Assembly: GCF_002236115.1 (NCBI RefSeq)
Contig: NZ_NIWT01000002.1
Span: 124,001 to 188,000 of the forward strand
Length of the DNA: 64,000 bases
Direction: 5' to 3'
DNA from: Pseudomonas jessenii
GTDB lineage: Bacteria; Pseudomonadota; Gammaproteobacteria; Pseudomonadales; Pseudomonadaceae
Shown here piece after piece: positions 53,638 through 62,823 of the stretch (the stretch's first letter is position 1; every line of letters starts with the position of its first letter). The position numbers and the translations under genes are program-made. The notes under the pieces are model-generated. The model was not told the DNA's origin. It saw nothing but the letters and a program-made list of their open reading frames with translations, and made no database searches.

Positions 53638-55344
53638 ATGCAGCCACTGGAGCCGCTGACGATCCTGATTGCCGAGGATAGCGCCGCCGATCGCCTGCTG
53701 TTGTCGAGCATTCTGCGCCGCCAGGGGCACGAAGTGCTGACGGCGGCCAACGGTGCCGAAGCGGTCGAGGTGTTTCGCCAGCAATCACCGCACCTGGTGT
53801 TGATGGATGCGCTGATGCCGGTGATGGACGGCTTCGAGGCGGCCCGGCAGATCAAGGCTCTGGCCGGGGAAACCCTGGTGCCGATCATCTTCCTCACGTC
53901 GTTGTCCGAAAGCGAAGCCCTGGCCCGTTGCCTGGAAGTCGGCGGTGACGACTTTCTGGCCAAGCCCTACAACCAGGTGATTCTCGCTGCCAAGATCAAG
54001 GCGATGGATCGCTTGCGGCGCTTGCAGGACACCGTGCTGCAACAGCGTGACCAGATCGCCCGGCACCACGACTACCTGCTCAACGAACAGCGTGTGGCCA
54101 AGGCCGTTTTCGACAAGGTGGCGCACTCCGGCTGCCTGAATGCCGCTCCGAATATCCGTTATCTGCAATCGCCCTATGCGCTGTTCAACGGCGACCTGTT
54201 GCTGGCCGCGTTCACCCCGGCTGGAGACATGCACGTGCTGCTGGGCGATTTCACCGGCCACGGTTTGCCAGCGGCAGTGGGTGCGATGCCCTTGGCCGAG
54301 GTCTTCTACGGCATGACCGCCAAGGGCTATGGCCTGGCGGAAATCCTGCGCGAGATGAATGCCAAGCTCAAGCGCATCCTGCCGGTGGACATGTTCTGCT
54401 GTGCCACGTTGCTGTGCCTGAGTTTTCAGCGTCGTTCGGTGGAAGTCTGGAATGGCGGCATGCCGGACGGTTACCTGCATCGCGTTGCCAGTGGCGAGCG
54501 AACGCCTCTGCCTGCGCGGAACCTGCCTTTGGGTGTGCTGAGCCCGGAATCCTTCGATGAGCGTACCGACGTGTATCCCATGGCCCTCGGGGATCGGGTG
54601 TTTCTGCTGTCCGATGGGGTGATCGATACCTGCGACGCCAATGATCAACTGTTTGGCGCGCAGCGATTGCAGCAAGTGTTTGCCGCCAATCGGCATCCGA
54701 ATGCGCTGTTCGAAGAGATCGAGCAGGCGCTGCGTCATTTCGGCGGTGAAGCGCGTGACGATGTCAGTATGGTCGAAGTCAGCCTGCTGGAGTCGACGCA
54801 AATCACTCCGCCGGCGTTGGTCTACTCCGACAGCGGCCAGTCCTGCCCGCTGGACTGGTCGGTAAGTTTCGAGTTTCGCGCCGCCACGCTCAAGCGCTTC
54901 AATCCGTTACCCTATCTGTTGCAGTTGTTGCTTGAGGTCCATGGTCTTCGGGCTCAGAGCGGTGCGCTCTACAGCGTGCTGGCGGAGCTCTACTCCAATG
55001 CGCTGGAGCATGGCGTGCTGGGGCTGGATTCGAGTCTCAAGCGCGATGCCTCGGGTTTTGCGCGATATTATCAAGAGCGCAATGCCCGGCTGGACGAGCT
55101 GCTGGATGGTTATGTACGGTTGCATTTGCAGGTGACGCCAACGGACGATGGCGGTTGCCTGACCATTCACATCGAAGACAGCGGCAAGGGTTTCGATGTC
55201 GAGCGGGTGATCGCAAGACCTTTGGAAGACGTCCGCCTGTCGGGGCGAGGGGTCAGTCTGATCCGCCAGTTGGGGCGTAATGCCCGCTGGAGCGACAATG
55301 GTCGAAGTGCACGCGTGGAGTTTATCTGGGAGGCTCTGGCATAA
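53638..55344 (+). CDS. hsbR: HsbR, response regulator with PP2C phosphatase and kinase domains
   Basis: A 568-aa protein with an N-terminal receiver (phospho-acceptor D57 in LVLMDALMPVMDG), a central PP2C/SpoIIE-type phosphatase (GDLLLAAFTPAGDMHVLLGD with DFTGHGLPAA) and a C-terminal HATPase/anti-sigma kinase domain (ELYSNALEHGVLG; IEDSGKGFD). It controls phosphorylation of HsbA in response to HptB. The ATG at 53,638 is preferred over a TTG three codons upstream. Confidence 0.94.
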   Translation: MQPLEPLTILIAEDSAADRLLLSSILRRQGHEVLTAANGAEAVEVFRQQSPHLVLMDALMPVMDGFEAARQIKALAGETLVPIIFLTSLSESEALARCLEVGGDDFLAKPYNQVILAAKIKAMDRLRRLQDTVLQQRDQIARHHDYLLNEQRVAKAVFDKVAHSGCLNAAPNIRYLQSPYALFNGDLLLAAFTPAGDMHVLLGDFTGHGLPAAVGAMPLAEVFYGMTAKGYGLAEILREMNAKLKRILPVDMFCCATLLCLSFQRRSVEVWNGGMPDGYLHRVASGERTPLPARNLPLGVLSPESFDERTDVYPMALGDRVFLLSDGVIDTCDANDQLFGAQRLQQVFAANRHPNALFEEIEQALRHFGGEARDDVSMVEVSLLESTQITPPALVYSDSGQSCPLDWSVSFEFRAATLKRFNPLPYLLQLLLEVHGLRAQSGALYSVLAELYSNALEHGVLGLDSSLKRDASGFARYYQERNARLDELLDGYVRLHLQVTPTDDGGCLTIHIEDSGKGFDVERVIARPLEDVRLSGRGVSLIRQLGRNARWSDNGRSARVEFIWEALA

Positions 55345-55374
55345 TCCGCGCATTCTTGATCAAGGAGTGAGCAA

Positions 55375-55725
55375 GTGGACGACACACATGTGGATCGCGA
55401 CGTGCTGAGCGTATTGCAGGAAGTGATGGAAGGGGGCTATCCGGATCTGCTGGATATCTTTCTTGCGGACTCCGAAGAGCGCCTGAAAGTCTTGAGAACG
55501 GCTGACAGTGCTGCACTGCTGGTTGAAACCGCCCATAGCTTCAAGGGCAGCAGCAGCAATATGGGCGCCCTGAGGCTGACCGAGCTGTGCCATCAACTTG
55601 AGCTGCAGGCCAGAAGTTTGCCATGCACCGCCGTTCAGGAACTGGTCGGCGAAATCGATCGCGAGTTCGCCGGTATCCGGCCTCTGTACGAAGCTGAACG
55701 ACAGCGTTGCCCGGCGAAAATCTGA
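55375..55725 (+). CDS. hptB: HptB, histidine phosphotransfer protein
   Basis: A 116-aa four-helix HPt protein that receives phosphate from hybrid kinases and passes it to HsbR. The phospho-histidine is H54 in ETAHSFKGSSSNMGA. The GTG start follows AAGGAG and gives the family length. Together with hsbA and hsbR it forms a signalling module embedded in the flagellar cluster. Confidence 0.93.
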   Translation: MDDTHVDRDVLSVLQEVMEGGYPDLLDIFLADSEERLKVLRTADSAALLVETAHSFKGSSSNMGALRLTELCHQLELQARSLPCTAVQELVGEIDREFAGIRPLYEAERQRCPAKI

Positions 55726-55759
55726 GCACACGCTGCATTTGGTCCTCTTCGAGTGAAAC

Positions 55760-55775
55760 TGGCTCGACCTTTGCA
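55760..55775 (+). promoter_or_regulatory. Sigma54 promoter of fliK
   Basis: TGGCTC-GACCT-TTGCA carries the -24 GG and -12 GC with exact spacing, 50 bases before fliK. fliK is an RpoN/FleR class III gene in P. aeruginosa. Confidence 0.87.
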
Positions 55776-55825
55776 ATCAACTCATCCAACTGTACTTACG
55801 AGCCCCGTGCAGCGGAGACCGTTTC

Positions 55826-57178
55826 ATGCCCGTTACCCCCGATATTCTGTTTCAGGCCTCCAGGCAGGCCAAGACTCAAGCTGGCTCCGCCAATCCTCCG
55901 GCGCAGACCTCTGAGCCCGGGGGCAAGGCCGCAAGCTTCGCTGATGTCTACGCCGATCAGGCGCAAAGCAAGCCCACTGCGTTGGCGGATGCGTCGCTCA
56001 AGCCGGGTCGCGACAAAACCAGCGATGTTGCCGGAACCAAAGACGCTGGTGACGACAAGTCTGCCGCCGAGGAACCGGTGGTTGCCGATGGCGGCAAATC
56101 CTTGCCTGCCGAGAGTTCGGTGCAGGCTGGCGACAAGGTCGCTGGCGATGATGCGTCAGATGCCGACCCGGCTCCGGTCGTTGACGCCGCACTGCTGGAT
56201 CCGGCGCTTGATCCTACATTGCAATCCATCGTATCGGCACCGGTAGCCCCCGCCGTGGTCGACACGGTGCAACCTGTCGTTGATGCGCCGGTTGCCGCTA
56301 CGGCAATGGCTACGGCTGTACTCGCTCCAGCGCTGGCCACTGCCGAGGGCGATTTCGATCCCTCGACCGATCCGCTCGACGCATTGCCGGCGGTGCGCCT
56401 GGCGATGGAGCAGGGCGGTCACGTATCGGCTTCCAGCCAGGCGCAGCCCAAGGCTGCACCGACACAGGCGCAAGCCCAGGCTGACGCAGAGCTGACGCCA
56501 GAGCAAAACTTTGCCGCCGGCATGGCGACCCTGTTGGGTGTTAAGGGCGACAAGAGCGACACCAGCCCGGGTGAAGACAAGGCTTTCAGCGGCTTGATCG
56601 ATGATGGCCTGAAGGATCTCAAGTCCGCCAGCAGCGACACCCGTGTCGATGATTTCGCCAACCGTCTGGCAGCGCTGACCCAGGCGGCCACACCGAAGAC
56701 AGCCAATGCCTTGCCGGTGAACCAGCCGATCGCCATGCACCAGAGCGGGTGGACCGAAGAGGTGGTGAACCGGGTCATGTACCTGTCCAGCGCCAATCTC
56801 AAGGCGGCGGACATCCAGTTGCAGCCCGCTGAGCTCGGGCGTCTGGACATTCGGGTGAACATGGTTCCCGATCAACAGACCCAGGTCACGTTCATGAGTG
56901 CGCATCCGGGCGTCCGTGAGGCGCTGGATGGGCAGGTCCATCGCTTGCGCGACATGTTCGCGCAGCAGGGCATGGGGCAGGTCGATGTCAACGTTTCGGA
57001 CCAGTCCCGTGGTTCGCAGCAGGGGCAGGAACAAGCCCGGCAAGGTCAGAGCGGGCGGACCAGTGCCAGCGGCGGTCGCCTCGATTCAATGGATGATGAC
57101 ATCACCCCAAGCGTCGCTGAAGCGGCGGTCAATACCACCAGCGTGATCGGCTCCAGCGCGGTCGATTACTACGCCTGA
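55826..57178 (+). CDS. fliK: FliK, hook-length control protein
   Basis: A 450-aa molecular ruler that ends hook growth by switching FlhB specificity. The N-terminal ~290 residues are low-complexity, rich in Ala, Asp, Pro and Val, as expected for the ruler. The C-terminal switch domain (residues about 315-400) has the conserved LQPAELGRLDIRVNMV and VREALDGQVHRLRDMFAQQG. It is a single-gene unit bounded by a sigma54 promoter and a REPIN. Confidence 0.95.
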   Translation: MPVTPDILFQASRQAKTQAGSANPPAQTSEPGGKAASFADVYADQAQSKPTALADASLKPGRDKTSDVAGTKDAGDDKSAAEEPVVADGGKSLPAESSVQAGDKVAGDDASDADPAPVVDAALLDPALDPTLQSIVSAPVAPAVVDTVQPVVDAPVAATAMATAVLAPALATAEGDFDPSTDPLDALPAVRLAMEQGGHVSASSQAQPKAAPTQAQAQADAELTPEQNFAAGMATLLGVKGDKSDTSPGEDKAFSGLIDDGLKDLKSASSDTRVDDFANRLAALTQAATPKTANALPVNQPIAMHQSGWTEEVVNRVMYLSSANLKAADIQLQPAELGRLDIRVNMVPDQQTQVTFMSAHPGVREALDGQVHRLRDMFAQQGMGQVDVNVSDQSRGSQQGQEQARQGQSGRTSASGGRLDSMDDDITPSVAEAAVNTTSVIGSSAVDYYA

Positions 57179-57196
57179 CCAAACGAACACCTAACC

Positions 57197-57288
57197 CTGT
57201 GGGAGCGAGCTTGCTCGCGATAGCGGTGTAACAGTCGATGAAACTGTTGACTGTTAAAATGCCATCGCGAGCAAGCTCGCTCCCACAG
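57197..57288. repeat. REPIN between fliK and fliL, CTGTGGGAG subtype
   Basis: Inverted REP units of the CTGTGGGAGCGAGCTTGCTC type at about 57,197-57,221 and 57,262-57,288. The spacer shares words such as GTTGACTG with the REPIN at 533, pointing to one REPIN subfamily. It follows fliK and lies upstream of the fliL promoter. Confidence 0.9.
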
Positions 57289-57345
57289 TGGCTTCGTGGT
57301 GATCTTCCGATCGAAGCCGGTCCGCCCAGCTCTTCCCGATACTTC

Positions 57346-57361
57346 TGGCATAACACTTGCT
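57346..57361 (+). promoter_or_regulatory. Sigma54 promoter of fliLMNOPQR-flhB
   Basis: TGGCAT-AACAC-TTGCT is a near-perfect -24/-12 element, 50 bases before fliL. Expected to depend on RpoN and FleQ. Confidence 0.92.
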
Positions 57362-57411
57362 CTTGCCTTGCCGTGCGACTGTGAAAACCCGAATAGTGAC
57401 GGATTATTGGC

Positions 57412-57915
57412 ATGGCGAAGAGCGACGCAGCAGTAAAAGACCCCGCAACGAAAGGCAAACTCAAGCTGATTATCGTGATCGTGCTGGCCCTGCTGCTGGC
57501 GATCGGTGTGTCCGTGGGGGCGACCTGGTACTTCATGCACAGCGCTCAGAGCAAGCCTGCCGCCGCAGTGGAACAAACCGCTCCTGTCGGCAAGCAGCCA
57601 GCGATTTTCGAGGCGATGGCGCCAGCTTTCGTGGCCAACTTCAACCAGAACGGTCGCCAGCGCTACATGCAAGTGAGCATCACCATGCTCGCGCGCAACC
57701 AGGCGGATCTGGAGGCGCTCAAGGTCCACATGCCGGTGATCCGCAATAACCTGGTGATGCTGTTCTCCGGGCAGGACTTCGCGACCCTCGCCTCGCCGGT
57801 CGGCCAGGAAATGCTGCGGCAGAAAGCTACCGCCAGTGTCCAGGAAGTGGCGCAGAAAGAGCTCGGTAAAGTGGTGATCGAACAGTTGCTTTTCACTAAT
57901 TTCGTACTGCAGTAG
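57412..57915 (+). CDS. fliL: FliL, stator-associated membrane protein
   Basis: A 167-aa inner-membrane protein with one transmembrane helix (about 20-43, LIIVIVLALLLAIGVSVGAT) and a periplasmic SPFH-like domain ending VVIEQLLFTNFVLQ. FliL forms rings around stators and supports torque. It starts the fliL operon, nine bases before fliM. Confidence 0.96.
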   Translation: MAKSDAAVKDPATKGKLKLIIVIVLALLLAIGVSVGATWYFMHSAQSKPAAAVEQTAPVGKQPAIFEAMAPAFVANFNQNGRQRYMQVSITMLARNQADLEALKVHMPVIRNNLVMLFSGQDFATLASPVGQEMLRQKATASVQEVAQKELGKVVIEQLLFTNFVLQ

Positions 57916-57924
57916 GAACACGAC

Positions 57925-58893
57925 ATGGCCGTGCAGGACCTGCTGTCCCAGGATGAGATCGACGCGCTGTTGCATGGCGTCGACGATGGTCTGGTACAGA
58001 CCGAAAACGCTGCCGAACCCGGCAGCGTCAAAAGCTATGACCTGACCAGCCAGGATCGCATCGTCCGTGGACGCATGCCGACCCTGGAAATGATCAACGA
58101 GCGTTTCGCCCGCTACACACGCATCAGCATGTTCAACATGCTGCGTCGCTCGGCGGACGTGGCGGTCGGCGGCGTGCAGGTGATGAAGTTCGGCGAATAC
58201 GTGCACTCGCTGTACGTGCCGACCAGTCTCAACCTGGTCAAGATCAAACCCCTGCGCGGCACCGCGCTGTTCATCCTCGACGCCAAGCTGGTGTTCAAGC
58301 TGGTGGACAACTTCTTCGGCGGCGACGGCCGCCACGCCAAGATCGAAGGGCGTGAATTCACGCCGACCGAACTGCGCGTGGTACGCATGGTGCTGGAGCA
58401 GGCGTTCGTCGATTTGAAGGAAGCCTGGCAGGCGATCATGGAAGTCAACTTCGAGTACATCAACTCGGAAGTGAACCCGGCCATGGCCAACATCGTCGGC
58501 CCGAGCGAGGCCATTGTGGTGTCGACCTTCCACATCGAACTCGATGGCGGTGGCGGCGACCTGCACGTGACCATGCCGTACTCGATGATCGAGCCAGTGC
58601 GCGAAATGCTCGACGCCGGCTTCCAGTCGGATCTCGACGATCAGGACGAGCGCTGGGTCAACGCCCTGCGCCAGGACGTGCTGGACGTCGACGTGCCGAT
58701 CGGTGCGACGGTGGCTCGTCGTCAGTTGCGCCTGCGCGACATCCTGCACATGCAGCCGGGGGATGTGATCCCGGTCGACATGCCGGAAGAAATGATCATG
58801 CGCGCCAACGGCGTGCCGGCCTTCAAGGTCAAGATGGGCTCGCACAAGGGCAATCTGGCGTTGCAAGTGATCGAGCCGATCGAGCGCCGTTGA
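57925..58893 (+). CDS. fliM: FliM, motor switch protein
   Basis: A 322-aa C-ring protein that binds CheY-P. The CheY-binding N-terminal peptide LSQDEIDALLHGV is present, followed by the CheC-like middle domain (with GGDGRHAKIEGREFTPTEL) and the SpoA-type C-terminal domain (LRLRDILHMQPGDVIPVDMP). Length is standard. It is 65 bases upstream of fliN. Confidence 0.98.
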   Translation: MAVQDLLSQDEIDALLHGVDDGLVQTENAAEPGSVKSYDLTSQDRIVRGRMPTLEMINERFARYTRISMFNMLRRSADVAVGGVQVMKFGEYVHSLYVPTSLNLVKIKPLRGTALFILDAKLVFKLVDNFFGGDGRHAKIEGREFTPTELRVVRMVLEQAFVDLKEAWQAIMEVNFEYINSEVNPAMANIVGPSEAIVVSTFHIELDGGGGDLHVTMPYSMIEPVREMLDAGFQSDLDDQDERWVNALRQDVLDVDVPIGATVARRQLRLRDILHMQPGDVIPVDMPEEMIMRANGVPAFKVKMGSHKGNLALQVIEPIERR

Positions 58894-58958
58894 CCGGCGC
58901 TCGTACCCATTCGCGATTAAACGAATTCTGAATTTTTGCTCGCCGAGGACACTGACAA

Positions 58959-59405
58959 ATGAACACGCAAGACGACCAGGCTCTGGCCGATGAGTGGGCA
59001 GCAGCCCTGGAAGAAACCGGTGATGCCGGGCAGGCCGATATCGATGCCTTGCTGGCCGCCGACTCCGGCAGCTCCGCGTCCAACCGCCTGCCCATGGAAG
59101 AGTTCGGCAGCGTGCCGAAAAACAACGATCCGGTGAGCCTCGAAGGCCCGAACCTGGACGTGATCCTCGATATCCCGGTGTCGATTTCCATGGAAGTGGG
59201 CAGCACCGACATCAACATCCGCAACCTGCTGCAACTGAACCAGGGTTCGGTGATCGAGCTTGATCGCCTGGCCGGCGAGCCGCTGGACGTGCTGGTCAAT
59301 GGCACGCTCATCGCCCACGGCGAAGTGGTGGTGGTCAACGAGAAGTTCGGCATCCGCCTGACGGACGTGATCAGCCCGAGCGAACGCATCAAGAAGCTGC
59401 GCTGA
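58959..59405 (+). CDS. fliN: FliN, motor switch protein
   Basis: A 148-aa C-ring component. The variable N-terminus is followed by a SpoA domain with LDVILDIPVSISMEVGST and IRNLLQLNQGSVIELDRLAG, ending in KFGIRLTDVISPSERIKKLR. It binds FliH and FliM and docks the export complex. Its stop codon is immediately followed by the fliO GTG start. Confidence 0.98.
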   Translation: MNTQDDQALADEWAAALEETGDAGQADIDALLAADSGSSASNRLPMEEFGSVPKNNDPVSLEGPNLDVILDIPVSISMEVGSTDINIRNLLQLNQGSVIELDRLAGEPLDVLVNGTLIAHGEVVVVNEKFGIRLTDVISPSERIKKLR

Positions 59406-59849
59406 GTGAAAAGGGTTCTCGGGTTTGTATTGGCGATGCCGTTCAACGTGCTGGCGGCTGAGCCTGTCGCTACGGCGACCACGGCTGCCGCGCCGGCGGT
59501 GAGCAGCGGTGTGGCTGGGCAACTGACGCAGCTGGTGTTCGGCTTGTTGCTGGTGCTGGGGCTGATCTTCCTCCTCGCCTGGTTGCTGCGTCGGGTCCAG
59601 CAGGCAGGTCCGGCTGGCAAGGGGCAGGTGATCGAGATTGTCGGTTCCCGCGCGCTGGGGCCTCGCGACCGCCTGATGCTGGTGCAGGTCGGCAACGAGC
59701 AGATCCTGTTGGGCCTGAGCCCCGGCAACATCACTGCATTGCATGTGCTCAAGGAGCCGGTGCAAGTGCCGAGTACCGAGAAGCCGACGCCGGAATTTGC
59801 CCAGCGCCTGTTGGAGATGCTGGGTAAAGATCAGAAGGATAAGAAGTAA
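59406..59849 (+). CDS. fliO: FliO, export gate assembly protein
   Basis: A 147-aa inner-membrane protein helping FliP assemble. It has an N-terminal signal-like helix ([17 protein letters not shown]), one further transmembrane helix (about 36-57, [20 protein letters not shown]) and a cytoplasmic tail with [20 protein letters not shown]. The GTG start abuts the fliN stop; the end overlaps fliP by one base (TAATG). Confidence 0.94.
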   Translation: MKRVLGFVLAMPFNVLAAEPVATATTAAAPAVSSGVAGQLTQLVFGLLLVLGLIFLLAWLLRRVQQAGPAGKGQVIEIVGSRALGPRDRLMLVQVGNEQILLGLSPGNITALHVLKEPVQVPSTEKPTPEFAQRLLEMLGKDQKDKK

Positions 59850-60607
59850 TGGGTGCGCTGCGCATCGCCTTGATGCTGACCCTGATGCTGGCCGCGCCGC
59901 TGGCATTCGCCGCCGATCCGTTGTCGATCCCGGCCATCACCCTGGGCACCAATGCGCAGGGTGCGCAGGAATACTCGGTCAGCCTGCAAATCCTGCTGAT
60001 CATGACCGCGCTGAGTTTTATCCCGGCGTTTGTCATGCTGATGACCAGTTTCACCCGGATCATCATTGTCTTCTCGATCCTGCGCCAGGCCCTGGGCCTG
60101 CAGCAGACACCGTCGAACCAGATCCTCACCGGCATGGCGCTGTTCCTGACCCTGTTCATCATGGCGCCGGTGTTCGACCGGGTGAACCAGGACGCCTTGC
60201 AGCCGTATCTGGCGGAAAAACTGACGGCCCAGGATGCGGTCGCCAAGGCCCAGGTGCCGATCAAGAACTTCATGCTCGCCCAGACCCGCACCAGCGATCT
60301 GGAACTGTTCATGCGCCTGTCCAAGCGCACTGACATCGCGACGCCGGATCAGGCGCCATTGACCATCCTGGTGCCGGCCTTCGTGACCTCCGAGCTGAAA
60401 ACGGCATTCCAGATCGGCTTCATGATCTTCATTCCGTTCCTGATCATCGACCTGGTCGTGGCCAGTGTGTTGATGGCCATGGGTATGATGATGCTGTCGC
60501 CGCTGATCATTTCCCTGCCGTTCAAGATCATGTTGTTCGTGCTGGTGGATGGCTGGGCGCTGATCATCGGCACGCTGGCCAGCAGCTTTGGCGGTGTCTC
60601 GCCATGA
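59849..60607 (+). CDS. fliP: FliP, export gate protein
   Basis: A 252-aa core export-gate subunit. A cleavable signal peptide ([20 protein letters not shown]) is followed by the membrane domain with [20 protein letters not shown] and [16 protein letters not shown], all conserved. Five FliP with FliQ and FliR form the gate. It overlaps fliQ by four bases (ATGA). Confidence 0.98.
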   Translation: MGALRIALMLTLMLAAPLAFAADPLSIPAITLGTNAQGAQEYSVSLQILLIMTALSFIPAFVMLMTSFTRIIIVFSILRQALGLQQTPSNQILTGMALFLTLFIMAPVFDRVNQDALQPYLAEKLTAQDAVAKAQVPIKNFMLAQTRTSDLELFMRLSKRTDIATPDQAPLTILVPAFVTSELKTAFQIGFMIFIPFLIIDLVVASVLMAMGMMMLSPLIISLPFKIMLFVLVDGWALIIGTLASSFGGVSP

Positions 60608-60873
60608 CCCCGGAAGTTGCGGTCGACATCTTTCGCGAAGCGCTGTGGCTGACCACCATGATGGTCGCCGTGCTGGTGATTCCGAGTTTGCTGGTGGGCC
60701 TGTTGGTGGCGATGTTTCAGGCCGCCACGCAGATCAACGAACAGACCCTGAGCTTTTTGCCGCGCCTGTTGGTGATGCTGGTGACGCTGATCGTTGGCGG
60801 TCCATGGCTGGTGCAGACTTTCATGGAGTACATCCTGCAGTTGTACGGCAGTATTCCGCAGGTCATCGGCTAA
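60604..60873 (+). CDS. fliQ: FliQ, export gate protein
   Basis: An 89-aa protein with two transmembrane helices (about 17-40 and 53-74). [20 protein letters not shown] and [20 protein letters not shown] are highly conserved in the family. Overlaps fliP by ATGA and precedes fliR by three bases. Confidence 0.98.
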   Translation: MTPEVAVDIFREALWLTTMMVAVLVIPSLLVGLLVAMFQAATQINEQTLSFLPRLLVMLVTLIVGGPWLVQTFMEYILQLYGSIPQVIG

Positions 60874-60876
60874 GCC

Positions 60877-61659
60877 ATGTCACTGCTTGCACTGACCGAT
60901 ACCCAGATCAGCACCTGGGTGGCGACGTTCATGTTGCCGCTGTTTCGCGTCGGCGCCTTGCTGATGGTCATGCCGGTGTTTGGCACGACCTTGCTGCCCC
61001 GGCGCATCCGCCTGTATTTCGCGTTGGCCATCACCGTGGTCATCGCGCCGGGCCTGCCGCCGATGCCTCCGGTCAATGCTCTGGATTTGAGCGGGCTATT
61101 GCTGATTGCCGAGCAGATTCTCATCGGTGCGGTGATGGGTTTTTCCTTGCAGCTGTTCTTCCAGGCCTTTGTGGTGGCCGGGCAAATCGTCGCCATCCAG
61201 ATGGGCATGGGCTTCGCCTCCATGATCGACCCGGCCAACGGCGTATCGACGGCGGTGATCGGGCAGTTCTTCACCATGCTGGTGACGCTGCTGTTCCTGT
61301 CCATGAACGGTCATCTGGTGGTGTTCGAGATCCTCACCGAGAGTTTCACCACGTTGCCGGTGGGGGGCGGCCTGATGGTCAACCACTACTGGGAACTGGC
61401 CGGCAAGCTCGGCTGGGTGCTCGGTGCGGCGCTGTTGCTGGTACTGCCGGCGATCACCGCGTTGCTGGTGGTCAACATCGCGTTTGGCGTCATGACCCGG
61501 GCGGCGCCGCAACTCAATATTTTCTCTGTCGGCTTCCCGCTGATCCTGGTGCTTGGGCTGTTTATCGTCTGGGTCGGGCTGGCGGACATTCTCAACCAGT
61601 ATCAACCGCTGGCCTCCGAGGCCTTGCAGTTGTTACGCGAAATGGCACGGGCGAGCTGA
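60877..61659 (+). CDS. fliR: FliR, export gate protein
   Basis: A 260-aa membrane protein with about six hydrophobic segments that completes the FliPQR gate. LPLFRVGALLMVMPVFGTTL and QMGMGFASMIDPANGVSTAV are conserved signatures. It precedes flhB by three bases. Confidence 0.97.
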   Translation: MSLLALTDTQISTWVATFMLPLFRVGALLMVMPVFGTTLLPRRIRLYFALAITVVIAPGLPPMPPVNALDLSGLLLIAEQILIGAVMGFSLQLFFQAFVVAGQIVAIQMGMGFASMIDPANGVSTAVIGQFFTMLVTLLFLSMNGHLVVFEILTESFTTLPVGGGLMVNHYWELAGKLGWVLGAALLLVLPAITALLVVNIAFGVMTRAAPQLNIFSVGFPLILVLGLFIVWVGLADILNQYQPLASEALQLLREMARAS

Positions 61660-61662
61660 GTC

Positions 61663-62802
61663 ATGGCCGAGAGCGAAAGCGGTCAGGATAAAACAGAAGA
61701 CCCCACGGAGAAGCGCAAGCAGGACTCCCGTGAAAAGGGTGAGATTGCGCGGTCCAAGGAGCTCAACACCCTGGCGATCATGCTGGTCGGTGCCTCGGCG
61801 CTGCTGATTTTTGGCGGCGCCATGGCGCAGGACATGATGGAGCTGATGCGCATCAACTTCTCGCTGCCGCGGGAGGTGATTCTGGATCAGCGCTCCATGG
61901 CCACCTACCTGATGCGCTCGGGGCAGATTGCCCTGTGGTCGATCCAGCCAGTGATGATCACGTTGGTGCTGGCCGCCATCATCGGTCCGATTTCCTTGGG
62001 TGGCTGGCTGTTCGCGCCAAGTTCCATGGCGCCCAAATTCAGCCGCTTGAACCCCGGTCCCGGCCTCAAGCGCATGTTCTCGACCAAGTCGCTGGTCGAA
62101 CTGCTCAAGGCTCTGGCCAAGTTCATCATCATCCTGTTCGTGGCGCTGGCGGTGCTGTCGTCGGACATCGACGACCTGCTGCGCATCGCCCATGAGCCCT
62201 TGGATATGGCCATTATTCACAGTCTGCAAGTCGTGGGCTGGAGCACCTTGTGGATGGCCTGCGGATTGATCCTCATCGCTGCGGTGGATGTACCGGTGCA
62301 GCTCTGGGAAAGCCACAAGAAGCTGCTGATGACCAAGCAGGAAGTGCGCGATGAACACAAGGACCAGGAAGGGCGGCCGGAGGTCAAACAACGGATCCGT
62401 CAGCTGCAGCGCGAGATGTCCCAGCGACGGATGATGGCCGCCATTCCCGAGGCCGACGTGGTCATCACCAACCCGACGCACTACGCCGTGGCGCTCAAGT
62501 ACGACCCGGAAAAGGGTAATGCGCCGGTATTGCTGGCCAAGGGTAGCGACTTCCTGGCCCTGAAGATCCGTGAGATCGCTGCGGCCAACGAGATTCTGTT
62601 GCTGGAGTCTCCGGCGCTGGCGCGGTCGATCTACTACTCCACGGAACTGGAGCAGGAGATTCCCGGCGGTCTCTACCTGGCGGTCGCGCAGGTGCTGGCT
62701 TACGTTTATCAGATTCGACAGTATCGGGCGGGCAAGGGCAAGCGGCCTGATCCGCTTAAGGATGATTTGCCGATTCCGCCGGATTTGAGGCGTGACTCCT
62801 AG
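61663..62802 (+). CDS. flhB: FlhB, export substrate-specificity switch
   Basis: A 379-aa export component with four transmembrane helices in the first ~210 residues and a cytoplasmic C-terminal domain. The autocleavage motif N270-P-T-H lies in VVITNPTHYAVAL; cleavage switches export from rod/hook to filament substrates under FliK control. The N-terminal DKTEDPTEKRKQDSREKGEI is typical. Last gene of the operon; flhA, often next in pseudomonads, is displaced by the convergent Rhs-type gene. Confidence 0.98.
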   Translation: MAESESGQDKTEDPTEKRKQDSREKGEIARSKELNTLAIMLVGASALLIFGGAMAQDMMELMRINFSLPREVILDQRSMATYLMRSGQIALWSIQPVMITLVLAAIIGPISLGGWLFAPSSMAPKFSRLNPGPGLKRMFSTKSLVELLKALAKFIIILFVALAVLSSDIDDLLRIAHEPLDMAIIHSLQVVGWSTLWMACGLILIAAVDVPVQLWESHKKLLMTKQEVRDEHKDQEGRPEVKQRIRQLQREMSQRRMMAAIPEADVVITNPTHYAVALKYDPEKGNAPVLLAKGSDFLALKIREIAAANEILLLESPALARSIYYSTELEQEIPGGLYLAVAQVLAYVYQIRQYRAGKGKRPDPLKDDLPIPPDLRRDS

Positions 62803-62823
62803 ATTGGATGCTGCACGTGCGAG

